Shown: positions 37,401-52,158, counted from the first letter of the stretch. The stretch is DNA of 64,000 bases from Reticulitermes speratus (GCA_021186555.1 JAJKFL010000005.1:44511635-44575634); one strand, 5' to 3'. The notes: a model not told the origin generated them from the letters alone. Made by a program: numbers and translations.

Positions 37401-40087
37401 GGACAATTTTGTAATGCAGCCTGAAGATGGCTCAGTGTTGAGAAGCCGAAACATGTCGCTGCAGTGTTTGTGACTGAAGAGCCTTGTAACACATAGTGAT
37501 AATTACCACTTTACGTAAACGCATAACGGGTTGTCCTACATTACTATCAACCTTCTTACTTCAGTTGTCTTAAGGTGCAAGAACGAAAGACGACTTGGTA
37601 GGAACTATGAAATGGGGTATAAATCGATTTTGTTTTCGTTTCTCATTAACTAAGTCTCATGGGACAGGCCTTAGTAGGTTACACACTAAATATACGTGAT
37701 GTTCTCCAGTGAATGCTGATTTTTATGTAACTGAACTTCGTGTGTAACAAACACTGAGAAACTGAGTTTCTATCTGTATGACTAACTAATCTAAAATGTA
37801 CAACTATTCCTGTCTTTAAGCAGCAGGACATAGGGATGAATAGGAGAATGGAGGTGCTGCTCCACGCACTCATAGCCCCTACCCTACATGGAGGTGAGTG
37901 GTTAGTTACACGCTTCGGCCTTTTTATCTTCGGTACCCATTTAGGAGGTTCAGTGTGCCCCAGAGCCGCTCTGGACTCTCGGAAATGTCTGCATCTGCAG
38001 AGTGCCGAAGTACTTACCTGCTTCTCGACCCTCTCGAACAGCAGCATGATGGAGTCCATGACGGTGGACGCGAGGTACGTGTCCTGCGGCTTGGTGTAAC
38101 TGCGCCAGCGGCAAATCTCGGCAAAGACGAGCTTCACGAATATCGGCAGCGAGCACTGGCCGACGGCGTTGCACACTAGACGCCACTGGTAGTTGGTGAG
38201 GTCGCGACATGCTGTCTGCATCCACATCCTGTACAGGGCGAATGTTGGGACTGACTGACTAACTGGCAGAATGACTTCTGACTGAATAGCTGCCTGGCTG
38301 ACTGCATGGCACTAGCACCTCCCAGCATTCCGTAACTTTGAGGCACGAAGTCCATCGTCGTGTAATTTTCTGTACTAGGGAAGTGCCGTCTCATAGGGCG
38401 TTCGCTGCCAAATCGACCTGTTTTGTGTTGGAAAGTACCGGAACTGGGTATGGATGTGTACTGTTTTGTTCTGTGCAGGGCCGATCCCCCATCCAAAAGA
38501 GTTGTACTATAAGCCTAAATTGGGCTAAATTAGTTCATACCGGTGTTCGCGAACCAGGGTTTGTGAATCATCGGTCAGTCCTGATGGAGATTTCTACCAT
38601 TTCCTAGACCAAAAATTGTGGTTGAGTGGCCACTGCATGGTATTCGCGGAGTCCCGAGTAAGAATCTGGGCCCGAAGGCCAGTTATTTTGGTTACGGCCT
38701 TCCGTGAGTTTTCCCAGTATGTCTAGCGAATGCCTGATAATACCTCATAATATTTCACGACACTATCCTTACACATCCATCCACTAATCATTCAACACCC
38801 TATCATACGAGCTCTTAACATGGTTGCTAAATAAGCCATACATACAGTGCATATATTTTTAATAAATAAAATTAATTAATAAAAATTAAGAATGTTAATA
38901 AATTCAGATATATAGGATTCATTTTGGAAAGCATCAATATTATTCTTTCAGAAATAGACAATAGAATAAGCGATAGAAGAAGAGTGATTAGCATCAGGGG
39001 CGTAGCTGGGAAGTGGGGGGAGGGGGCGTAGTCGTACGTCCGCCCCTGGCAGCAGAGTCGAAGGAGCAGCAAAAAGGGCGTCGTAATGCATATTTTAAGT
39101 ACAAAATTTGATATTCTGCTCCCAACAAATTTTAAATTACTGAAGTTGAATGTAAGGAAACTCAATAAATAATTGTGATTTTTAAAGCTAATAATTTCTA
39201 TCAGGGGCGACCATTGTACTTACTGGCCCCGGGCGCCAAAAGGTAGCTACGCCACTGACTTTTTTCTGTAGAGTAGCAATATTTTCAATAAAGCTATAAA
39301 AACGTATTTAGCAAGCGATAGTCTAAAGTATTCTATTATATGGTTAAGAAACATGGACACCAAATACACAACATGTTCATAAATTACTTGCAAATGAGAT
39401 GGATTTTTGGAGAAATCCGCAAGGAAATATATCTGTATAAAAAGGAAGATTCGAAATGTCGCCATTAGAGCAACTATGGATGCAGGGAAGAATATATTAG
39501 AACTAACTGATGAAAGACTAGTATTATGGTTTGGACACGTTAAGATAATACCAGGAAATAGACTGCCACGGAGAATCCCAGAATAGGAACCAGAGGGAAA
39601 AGAAAGAAGAGAAACCGAAAGAAAGATGGAGTGTGACTACCATGCACTGACAGGAGAGGACACCGGAGACACAGGCATAACGAGAAACTTAGTTTTGAAA
39701 GAAGGACAATCATTCTACAGTGGAGAAATACTTTGATTAAAGAATGAATGAAATAAATTAATATTTGAATATTCGCTAGTGTATGAATTAATGGTCCAGC
39801 ATTTCCTCAGCGCCTCATATCAGTCCCTACCTGATAATCTGCATGGCCAGCTCTTCCCCCAGGTCTGTGACCTCCAGGAACAACTCCTCGTTGTCGATCA
39901 TACGCCTCAGGAGATGATAGTCCTGGCTGACCTGCGGGTTGTCTGCCTCCGCGGCGCATGACACCAACAGCTGGGCAGATAGTCACAAGACTTATATAGC
40001 TCATTATAAGCAGTAACAAGCAGTTCCGAGCAGAAGTCAGAAAGGCTAGATAGTTTCCTATTGGCCGGATTCCTAGTTCTACAAATC

Positions 40088-40128
<41 letters not shown>

Positions 40129-43100
40129 GTTCTCACTTTATACAGCGTGTTTACAATTATATACCTGAAACAAACCGTGTTTCTAGGATACGTAATATTC
40201 CAGCTACTCTGTGGTTACAATTTATGGTAACACATCATCATCACTTTTATACAGAGTGTTTACAATTACAGACCTGAGGGCACAAAGGGCCTGTCAAAGG
40301 CCTACGTGCATCGAGACCGTAAGGGCCCGACCCATGTTTATACTCATACTCATTACAGACCTGAAACAAACCATGTTTCTAGAGTACATAATATTCCAGC
40401 TATTCTGTGGTTACATTATTATTATTATTATTATTTATTATTACGTTTGTGTGATAAAGGCATTGACAAAATATTCTTTTTTTTTATATGGCTCGACAGC
40501 CCTGTATGGGCCTGGGCCTCCTCGTTTCGTCGAGGTTTCATGGTCACACACATTTGAGACACACCACAGTCGGTAGGACTCCTCTGGACGAGGGACCAGC
40601 CCGTCGCAGAGACCTCTACCTGACATCACACAACACTCACAAGAGACAGACATCCATGCCTCCGGTGGGATTCGAACCCACGATCCTAGTAAGCGAGCGG
40701 CTGAAGACCCACGCCTTAGACCGCACGGCCACTGGGATCGGCTGACAAAGTATTCACTCATTATTAAATTCAATTATCGCATATAACCTCGGAATTTCAA
40801 AAAGTCTTCGTGTTTGTTGTTATTTACTTAAAACAGTATTTCATACATAGGCCTGGGCGCGTTGACGATATTTCAGGTTGTGGACTTCCGGGTTGCGACA
40901 CCGTGTAGTCTTATATACGTATATAAGCGTTCGACTCTGAAGATGCACGCAGCATAATCGTCCAAAACTGCGGGATCCCTATACTAGACGTCGCAACCCT
41001 AAAGGCCACAATCCGAACCGCATATCCACGTAATTTTAAACACAGAAGAATAATGTTGCCGCTATGTTAATTAAGCACTACGCTATTAATACATATTTTG
41101 AAGTGGAAGTATTGCACTGCGCATTCTTAACCTTGATATTAGATAGACGTGAGTGGTCGGCTTCGGGTCCCGGCCGCTTTACTTCCTCGGCATGAGCCCC
41201 CAATAACTAAAGACCAGGTGGGCCCCTGAACCGGTATGGACTCTGTGAAGAAGAGAAAAAGCTCTGCCTTTGCCTACAATCAAACCTTGATACCTTGGTC
41301 TTTCAGTCACAGCCGGATCACTACATTTACTGAGCTATCCATGTTACTAACTTCTAGGTATGTCTGTGATTTATTTCCGTACAAATTTGATGTGTAAGAG
41401 TGTAGAGAATAATAATAGTAAAGGCTGAATTACACGCCCCGGCCGCTTTGATTCTGTAAAGAGAAAAATTCAGGCCCCCAGCTATTACTTACCGCAGCAT
41501 TACACTTATTAAAATTAATACACACATTTTTGTAAGTAGTGCAAATTACCCATATGCAAATAACCAGATTTTTTAATGGTCAACTGCAGAGAAGTCCAGA
41601 AGCCTACAATTTTTATTTAAACACAGCAACTTTGTAAGTCATCCTTAGATTAAAACTGTAAAAATTGTAGGAAATTTAGTTTTGTTTTTGTAGAGTTTTT
41701 ATTTTTTGATTTATTAAATTATTAAATACCAGACAGTAAACTATGTTAAAATTCCAAGATAGTGTAAGTGCACAACTTTGCACCTCGCTGCCGGCCTCCA
41801 TAAATATACACAATACTCAGTGCTTTTTTGGTGATGTTTGAGCATTTGTTATCTACATATTTTGGTTTATTTAAAGGCTCTATCAGTACGTCAGGTTCTA
41901 TAGCGTCAAATGGCAGGATGATTAATCAATAATGAATTGGAAAGGAAGCGTTCGTAGTCCAGTATAAGGTACTCCGACATTTGTCTGAAGGGACTGAGAG
42001 AAAACCACGGATCGCCAGTTTCCGGGTCGAGATTATGCTCAGCTGGTTACGTGCGGTGTGAAAGTTCTCACGCTTCGTAGAAAAAACAAACAAATCAAAT
42101 GATTTACCTTGCAATATGACGGCAAGCGCAGGGTAGCCATGACACTTTGTTGGCATCCTGCGCCCCCGTCAGCTGATCCACCGAGTCGAGGAACAGGAGT
42201 AGTGGCTGCTGCTGGCTAGCGTAAGTTAGCAGGTGTTTGAAGTGCGCCGTTAGGGGTACGAGGTCCACGGGGATGTCCTCGTAAGGCAGCATGAAGTTGT
42301 ACGAAATCTGTGAATAGCAGATTTTGTGTTCTGAATATTTAAGAAAATTAGGTGCGTAAACTAGATTAGTCAGTAATTCAAGGAAGATCTCAGTATAAAT
42401 GTTTCGGTCTGATAAAAGAAACAGGGTGTCAGAACCATGCTTTATTTATTTGTTATTTGTTATTTATTTTATAAAACTCAGTATCTCAGCTTACATCATG
42501 TGAAAGTTATACGAAGATAAATATTGAATTGTAAAGGACGTGGAACAAAGCTGTCCTGTCCTGATTTGAGTACTATTGCAACATTCTTATTGAGAAGCTG
42601 GGAAAAACCACGAATAGCCTCAATCAGGATAGCCGGTGTCTCAGCCGCGATTCGAAACTAGAAACTTCCGAATGTCATAAGTGTCACCGCCTGCGCCAAC
42701 TTGCTCGGTGTAGGGAGTTTCAGGTTGTCCGGTTAAAAGCAGAACAGCTCGTAGGGCAAAACGAGCTCATCCAGTCTACATTAACAATCTATATTGTGTA
42801 ATGTAACTGCTGCATTTTAGAGCATGTTTTAAAAAGGACCTCCTACAATTCTCATGCATCCTAGACGCCTAGTGAACAATTTGCTGGAAACTGTATGGAA
42901 TTGTTGTTTAGAAACTGCCGATATTGCGTGATGATTAATTTTCAAGTTTGTATTCTGTGTGCGGATTGTTTTTATGTGAGTTCTCGTTCAAACTTTCCCG
43001 CGGATGACAGTCTTACGGAGTCAGACTGGGCGAAAGAGCAGACACAAAGGATGACTAATTATTCCGCCCTCAGAAATGTTGCTTAAGGCAGCCATTGAGT

Positions 43101-46100
43101 TACTGGCGCTATGGGGGTTGCAGCGTCTTGCTGTAAGAAACAGTGTACCTTATCCTCATCTCTTAAATTTGCAAAAGATGGTGCCAGAATTTGTCCAATA
43201 TACTTTTATGAACTTATTGTATTCTAAAAGGAAATGGGTCAGATTTTTCTTGATGCATTTATAGCACGCCATTCTCCTACCTTAATATCATACAACGGAA
43301 TGTCGTGTAGAAGTTTGGGATTATCTGCCGACTGATATCTCTTATTTTGCTTGTGTGTATGGCGGTTTAAGTAAAATTGTGCCTCATCTGTAAAACAAGT
43401 TGGTAATGGAGCATTTTCACCACCACACATTACTTCACAGAACCAGTTGCTAAACCGTACTTTCGCAATAGTCTACCCCTGGAGTTTTTTTTAATGTGTG
43501 TTTGGATCCCGCTTTAAAATGAATTCTCTGTACAAGTAACAGACTAGTTAACTGGATTTATCTACAGAATTATCAGGAAGTTCCTGTCAGTGAAAGAATG
43601 GACATATCTCGTCCTACCAGATAACCTTCCTCCCCGCGTAACCTTCTCCATATCCAACATTTGTCACCTCTATTAGGATTTCGTTTCGCCTGTCTCTCTC
43701 TTTGCATTATCTATTCTTATATTGGTGTTGAAGGTTGGGGAGGTGTGAAGTTTAGGTAGGGCTGTACAGCAGGTTGCCATCCTGAAACTACAGTATCCGT
43801 ATTAATTCCTTCATTATTCCTAAAGTACCTGCTGGCAGATGGACACCAAGGTTGGGGCAAGGGCGCTGCTGTCTGGCGTGGTACCCAGGAACCTGATGAT
43901 GCTGATTGGCTTGGCACCTTCGAACCATTCTGTGGAGGCCAGTCCTGCTGAATTCGCCAGGAGTGAAGTCTTACCACAACCACCTTCACCATACAGCACC
44001 ATCGGCTTCTCGCAGTCACTTAACATGTGATTCTTAATGCGCTCCAGTTCGGCCTCCCGCCCGTAGAACACCTGCAATATTGCATTTGTCTTCTGTTGTT
44101 TCTTTCTATCACAAAAGATGGCCAGCGAACCTCAATCCAGTGCTAGTGAAGCTATATGCATTTTATGACGCTTTTTTCTTAAGCACAGGAATATCTTGAA
44201 CAATCAGAACACGTGAAAGCTATTTGGTTACGAAAGACAAAAGGAACAAAAGATATGAGATATCACCTTGACAGAGTTATTGCAGGCGTGGAGGTGCTGC
44301 AGGATCTCCGTCACGATTTGCCCCTGAGGACTGGAGTCTTCCTTCCGCATGGCTCGGTCCACCAGTTTTGTGATATACTTGTAGAAATGCGTGATGAAAT
44401 GCTGCAGGTACTCCTCATGGGTTTCCGTATCCAGACCTTCACGCCCAATCCACTCCACTGTGTACCTGCAGGCTCGTGCGAGTAAGAAAGGGTAACAATT
44501 CTTAGTGCACTACCGTCTGTTTTATAATTCAAATTTCTGCATTTTAGCCACTCTTCTGTCGTTATTCTATCATTGTACTTGTTAGGATAGTTTCAAAGAG
44601 TAACAACAGAAATGCAAACTATAAACGGCAGTAGTATGTACGCTTTAATCAGTATTGCAGTGTCATAACACACCTCTAGGTAGCAGCACTGCTCATTAGA
44701 TATTGTTGTTCTATTAATTTCAGTATTTAATCTAACTTCCTAGTTAGGCATTTAAGACGAAGTTTGTTTACATAGGCAATACATATTGCGCATTATCAGA
44801 AATTGTTTCTATAAATTTTGTGCTCCAAATCAATAATGATAAAACTAACCGCTTCAACAGCCTTGCAAATTTTTTCGAGCTTTACGCTAGTTCTCTGAAT
44901 AATTAACGTCAACTATGTTATCTTTGTAATTATGTCACTGTGTTTTCTATGAGATAGGAAACTAAATTTTTTATATTTATGTATTTTCATATACTTATAT
45001 TTTATATTATTTTTATGTTTAGATTAACTCCAGGCTGCAAATAAAAAAACTGATTTTATAGAACTGACAAGGATCGGGTAATTCCCCGTCTCGTATGGAA
45101 CCCGACAACTTATTCCTGTGCAACTGGACTGTACGCCGTATCAGACCCATCTAGTCCCCAGTTTACTACATAACGTCAAATTACAGGGTGATCAGTGAAC
45201 AAGAATTACGAAGGTTGTGGAGAAAACGGATTCTGGTCTATTTTGAGTCAGTGTCTCTGTATTTTCCTGAAATGAGTAAAACCACGAAGAATCAATCAGG
45301 ATAGCCAGTATCCGGATTTGGTTTAGCGTCTGTGAGCTCTGGAATAAAACCAGGCGTGCTAAGCAGTGGACCGCTGCTTTCAGTGTCATTGCATCCTATT
45401 TCATTTGACTACTGGTAATATCTAGTAAAGGGTACAAGTTTTGGTGTTTTTAAGGCACTTAAGATGTCTACATTTGGGTCAGGGAAAGAATAAATATGGG
45501 TAGTGATTCTTCAAGACAGCTGCCTGCTCCCACCAGCACACACCTCTGCCTTAGGAGGAGGTAACAGTTTACATAACTGTGACTTGTAAATCGTGCAGTG
45601 TAAGTGTACAAGAATATAACGCATACACCGAATTCATATATGTCCACCTTTCCGTCCGTCCTCATGTTTGAACTCGAGAACTCGATAATTTTGAAGAAGT
45701 TTGATAAAAAGATTAGTGACTCCAGGCTACTCCAAATTTGCAATTTTTAATGTCATACAATCTGTAGTAGCAACGTGCAGGTTGCGTGAACTTGCGAGGT
45801 GGGAGGAGGAAGCGTAACAGCTCGAGAGAGGTGGTCGGAGTCGACCCACAGGACTTATTTCCGTGGCTTTGGTATAGTTGATACCACCTCTGCAGGTTTG
45901 TGCTCTCTATCTTGGCCGGCAGTCTTTCATCTCTGAGGCTCGCTAGCAGCTTGGAGGCCTCCGTGTCCAGACTCCTGTTCAGGATGTCCACAAACAGCGA
46001 CGCCTTCTTCAGGTTCTGCAAGTTGATGTTGTTGATGTATCGGACATAGGCCAGGCAGTGGTTCTTCGTGTTCTGAACGTTCAGTATGCCGTTTATCACC

Positions 46101-49100
46101 TCCCGCTCCGTCACTGGAATAAAGGACTAAGCGTTCTAAACATCTGTCTGGCCTTATGTGAAGTAACTAAGAAGCAAACGTCAGAGATGTCTCACCCGAC
46201 ATGAAGTAATTGTGCATCGTGTCTTTGTCGATCTTGCCGCTGTTTCCCAAAGACAGTGCTGCCTTGCGGAGCAGTTTCTGCATTTTGCCGAGCGTGTCCC
46301 ACCAGACGGCCTGGTCGTGTTGCTGCAGCTTGGGGATGCGCTGAAATAAACACTGTCTGTTTATCCATCTATTTTCCTACACGTGTCTGGCTACATGTCT
46401 ATTTATGCATGTGTGCATACGCTTTATTTATGTAATGTGTGTATTTAATATGCAGACCTACATAATATTGGGATGAGAATTTCTTTCTTCTGGAACATGA
46501 CGCTTCCTCGTTGGGTCCCCGACGTTCCGAAGGAAATACGGTGTCCTCATTACACGGGTCTAAAAGCCCAAGAAGGCAGTACGCACCTTCGAAACATCTG
46601 GGACCACTTATCCAATGACGTGGAGTCATATTCCAAAAGAACTGAGCCTTCCATTGCGTCACCATGAAAATATCAAGTGTCGAAAAAATGTGTGTTGGTT
46701 GGATAGAATTTATTAACGAAAGTGTTACTAGGCCAGACTGTTTCTAATAATAAGATACTTAGTGCATAATGAATAGGAAAGGGTGCCGAAGAAGTCGGTC
46801 TTGCCTAATTTTAGGTACCCTCTAGACATTTGGGAGGCAGGTGTGCAGGAACAGGAAAACCTTAGTCAGATTAGTTGGTTTTAAAACTGAGATTTGAACT
46901 TGGGACTACACAGTACGAGGCAGGAGTGCTACCAAGTTAACTGCAACGTTTGGTAGGTCTTAATATAGCTGTGTGTGTGTGTGTGTGACCTTATTGTTGA
47001 AGTTGACGAGGATGGAGGAGATAGGCTGCAGCACAGACACAGGCGGCACCGCGTTGCTGTCCTTGCGGTACCACAGGTCGAGGAGCCCGGGATCGGTACC
47101 CGAATTTGCCAGATCATCCCTCAACATCTGCAGTTCCGATGACAGGATATATGTGGGAATGGGCCGATATCCGTACTTCTGGCCCAGAAAAACCTGCAGG
47201 GCGGTTTAAATTAATTTCATACTGAGGTTTAATTACATTAATAGACCAATTAATTCCAAGAAATATGTGGCACTTTTAACCGTTATGATTAAATATTATG
47301 CAGGAATATTTAGTGCAAATAGACTGCTATTCCTGCTGCCAATCACCACACGTATTACTAAGGTCTAGACTATTCAAGTTACTTTATATTATGACTGCAA
47401 TCATTGCGTCATCACCAAATATTACAACAATTTGTGATATTTGATATAAACTCACCACAAAGTTAGGACCCATAGAGAGTCGCTGACAGTTGGCTATTTC
47501 TCTCATACACAGCTCCGTGGTCATGTGATCGTCTGTGGCCTCGTCTCTCACACCCCACCTCATATCCACAACCTGAAACATCACGATACGATCAACTGAG
47601 GTCAGGAAACATAGGCGGTCACAGAACCATGACCAGCAAAATGCCGAATGTTCAAATATAGTTCATGATAAATTTGTTAAATGTGTAATACTAATTCATG
47701 TTAATACACCCCAGTAGTGAGCACGTGCCCGCTATTTCTCATCACTTGCAAGTCTGGCAAAAGCGGAAGTGACGCATAAATAAATGTCATTGATATTGCG
47801 CATACTTTATTCCTTAGGCCTAATTTGATAGGCCGAGAGGTTCATTGAGGATAAGCACGCATTCTTCGATGAAGGTAAACATTGAAGGTGCTAGCAGCAA
47901 TAACATTTACACGATGACATATTAGAGAAATATACAATTATTTTTATTTGTCAAAAATAATTTCATATAGAACAAAAAATAACGTCACAGCGTCTGCATA
48001 TCATTAGCTGAATTAATTTCATAACCGACAAGCGATGTGTACTTTGTGAGTGTAAGCCATATTTTATATATTATTCATTTTACCCCCTCCTTTTAGGTAT
48101 TACATTCTTACACGGCTTTAAGCATAAAATAAGATATAGAGATAATCGTAAATACAGATACTATTTCATATTAAATATTTTACGTTAAGAATTTTAAACC
48201 AAGCAAAAATATGAAGTTGTGCGTCGCAACTTTAACATAAAAATAAATACAATCGTGGACAATAGGCTATATTTGGTAGGGACGATCATAGTCGGAAAAT
48301 TAGGATTGGGAAACAAAGAACAGATGTAGGTAAATATTCCTTTGTAAATAGGACCATAAAAAGCTGGAACCAATTACCTCCAAGCGTACTAGCGACTTTC
48401 CCCTGTAAATTAAGCACTTTTAGAAAAAGGGTCAAGAAAGTCAGTACAAGCTAAGGATTTTTAAGTGGGGATTAAATAAAAATAAGGGATGTGAAGTGAA
48501 GGGGTGTGAAGTGATGTGAAGTGAAGTGCTTTGGTTTCGAAGTGAAGTGAATTAAGTTCTTGGGGATATAATTATCATGTACTTTGGTCTGACTTTATAC
48601 TGAGGATATTCTAACGCACTGAAATTAATTAATGTGTGGGTGTTTCTTGTAATGTGCCTGTGTGTGTTTTTTTTTCTTGTATTGTGTATGGGTCTTTTTG
48701 TAAGGTGTGGATATTTTTGTAAGGTGTGGATGTTTTTGTAAAGTGTGAATGCTTTTGTAAAGTGTGGATGCTTTGTAAGGTGTGGATGTTTTTGTAATGT
48801 GTGTACAGTGTTCTAATATGTGTACTTGTATTTACTGTATGTATTTTGTTTTGTATGTGTATGGGTGTTTTTGTAAGGTGTGTACAGTGTTCTAATATGT
48901 GTACTTGTATTTACTGTATGTATTTTGTTTTGTATGTGTATGGGTGTTTTTGTAAGGTGTGGATGTTTTTGTAATGTGTGTACGGTGTTCTAATATGTGT
49001 ACTTGTATTTACTGTATGTATTTTGTTTTGTATGTGTATGGGTGTTTTTGTAAGGTGTGGATGTATTTGTAAGGTGTGGATGTTTTTGTAAGGTGTGGAT

Positions 49101-52100
49101 GCTTTTGTAAGGAGTGGATGTTTTTGTAAGGTGTGGATGTTTTTGTAATGTGTGTACGGTGTTCTCATGTGTGTACTTGTATTTACTGTATGTATTTTGT
49201 TTTGTAATTGTGTATAGTTTGTTTTGTATTGTTATTTTTAAGTATATTATATGTCCATTTGTATTGTGTGTACTAGTGTAAGGACTACTGCCACAGGGTG
49301 AAAACCCAATTGCAGTAAATAATAATAATAATAATAATATACGAAAGTAAATCAGTATGTTACATAATCATTCCAATTAAAAATCCCTCTTGCCTTTTAT
49401 ATAGATGGAAGCTTCTAGAGAAAGCTTAGGTTTATAATTTTTTCTGGAACTTTTTGTTCAAGCTTATTCAAAATATACATTTGTTATTTTAATGTAGTTT
49501 AAAATTTGAGTCGGGCATTTCCTTTTAAGTCTAGCTCCAATTTTGCCTGTCACTTATACATCCACCAACGCTGCACATTCACATTCATTCATCTACGATG
49601 AGCACTATATAGTCTAGAATGCGACAGCATCGTCAAACAAATCACAAATGAAATATAAAGAATTATAAGGCATTAAGAGGAGTTGTTAAGTACGTGGATA
49701 AATGTATTTATTTAACGTGTAAGGAATAATCTAAACCCAGATATTTGTATATTTATGTCCTCATCCATGTTCATGTGTTGTTTAAGTAGCTGCAGTTTAC
49801 CAGCAAAGAACACTGAAATATTTACATTTGTTTTCGCTATATGTAATTTATCTATAGACGAATGCGGCAACACAAAAATAGCTGGCCCAAATTTATGCAT
49901 GTGGCCAGTGTCTCGGCACGAGGAGACACCATTAACAGGTGGTGCTGGTGTCAGGTTCACGGCCACGCGTTTAAGGCAAAATGGCGTCGGTTTTCTCCTT
50001 GTCTCTACCTACTGGGTAATTACCTACTTTTATAGGCCTGTAGTTTAATTTCAAATTTTCCAATCCATTATATCCAGACAGTAATTTCCCTTTATATACA
50101 AGATATGTGCTTTGAAGAAAACTGAATGTTTGCACGTCCATTGCCGTAGTGCAGTCACTTAGAATAAACCAAAGAATGTCTGTACCAGGCTGCTACGTCC
50201 CCGGGGTACCAATCAATAGCGCAGCCGCATTCTGCAATATGATGAGTTTTTCTGACTACTTTTTGAAGCAATCAGCTGCAGGTCACTTGCAAGACGTCGA
50301 TATATTAGATTAATTACTAGCTTACTCCATTACATAGCTTTATCTTTGCTTCGGCACTATTTTGCTAAAATGTTTCCAGCAAATTGTCGGATCAGAATTG
50401 AAACCGCAACTTACTTCAAGATTATAATACCACTCTAGCCAATCAAGTTTTTCTCACACTTCAGAATAGGTAGAAAATATGAAGCGTTATTTGTTTGATT
50501 CAGAGGGAAACGGAAGTTTTCGGAGGAGATCCTGCCTCAGCGCCATTTTGTCCAATTAAGTTTCTTGGAACTGAACCAAGGCTTTCGCAGTGCACGATGC
50601 TGTTAGCTACTTTTAACTCAGTTTAATGTACAGTCTTTGCTCATTTGTTACTAGGCAAAAAGGCCACTCAAAACATACAGAACATTTTGCCCCAAATTTC
50701 GAATGGTAAGTAATCTGTAAATATTATTAGCCAAATTTAATGTGGACACCACTTGGACCTAAACACATTTTTATGCACGAAATGAAAAAAATGGAATTAT
50801 AACAGCAGGAATCGTGTCCGTCCTCATTTTTCAAATCCAAACTACTAAACGCATTTCTATGAAAAAATTTATTGTAATATCTAAGCTAAATATTTTCAGA
50901 CAAATCTAATTTTGGTCACAGAAGCACAACCTCTGTTTTACATGAAGTTTAAATGGACATGTTGAAATGTTGCTCAGAAAGAGTTCATATTTCTAAAGTT
51001 TGTTAGGTCACATGAAAGAAAAATGTAACTATACAGAGTATACACAAAAAAAATGGTGCGGTTTCCCTTTATTCACCATTGAAGCCGCACCATTCTTTTG
51101 TGTATACTCTGTATTTTGATCGATTTATACCTTTGTATAAAAGATATTTTTTTATGAGATGTGTAATTAACGCGATACAGAAAATGGTTATGCCCTTCAG
51201 TATGTTGTTAATAGTCCTGTTAACTTGCATCAATCGATTTATGTCTGCAATATGTAAATCGCTGAACTGGTGTAGCAAAATCTTGAGTGACCCAGTCTAA
51301 ATAAGCAAATATGATTCCTATAGATGACTAAATAATATATCGCACACACAGAGTGGGTCTCATTTTATGCGAATTTGAAATAGTAAGATATAATAATGGT
51401 AATAAATACTCATGTTATGCGCAAAATGTGAAATAATGTGGATCCAAAAACTTAAATCTTCAACATCAAATGCTTCCTGATTAAGCGACTGGTGAATCTC
51501 CTGTACCTTTAGTGTCTTCGGAAGAAGGTCTTATTTTTTTCAATTCTTTCAGGCATTGTACTTCATTAATTATTAAAATCTTCACCAAATTAACTTTCGT
51601 TATTTATTTATTTATATTGTGTTTTTAAACGTATGTTTAAAAAATATATGCTACAACTTTTTAGGTTTAGGCCTATGCGCTGCGAAATAAATCCACCCTA
51701 CTTTACATTAATTCCTGTGGGAAAACTGGTGTTGAATTATGCGAAGTCTTCAGGAAAGCATCCCTCGCATATATTGCTACCGCACTGCATTACTAGCTTT
51801 TAGATGTGTATAGGCCTATTGCTGGTTGTGACGAATAAAATGTGATCTTATTTGCAACGGTTACTGAGCTCGTAATAGTCTCTGCAATCTTTTCAATAAC
51901 ATATTTGTGTCCGTCTCTCTCAGTATTTGGAATGTGAAACATGTAGACGAGAGGGGGGCGGGCAGGTACAGATTACCGGGTTCCGACAGTCCGAAAGGGG
52001 TCCCGCGGCCCGACTATGTTGCTTATGTTATTGTCTTTCTCAGTAGTATCGTTATTTGTCGGTTGTACAAATTAACCCTTTCAGACCAAGACCAAGTCAC

Positions 52101-52126
52101 TGCAACCGAGAGTCAAGGCAGGGAAA

Positions 52127-52158
<32 letters not shown>

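Larger units (their letters stand above)
38018..44465 (-). other. NWD2: NWD exons 7-11: NACHT NTPase domain
   Basis: Exons 44267-44465, 43829-44071, 42108-42307, 39831-39970 and 38018-38228. The P-loop [11 protein letters not shown] is at residues 389-399, in an exon that opens [12 protein letters not shown]. The Walker B strand [11 protein letters not shown] is at about residues 478-488. A sensor-like strand [12 protein letters not shown] and a following [10 protein letters not shown] come next, then [10 protein letters not shown] and [15 protein letters not shown]. Both nucleotide-binding motifs look intact, so ATP or GTP binding is plausible. Exon 9 has a one-base deficit at 42129-42130, after SWLP, and the frame resumes as RLPSYCK. 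Without that deficit the exon would be 201 bp and fit the flanking phases. Confidence 0.92.

Noticed and set aside
48911-49168. 85-codon minus-strand frame made of [10 protein letters not shown]-type repeats
   Set aside because: It is the complement of the minisatellite in the LINE 3' UTR; the periodic peptide only mirrors the DNA repeat.
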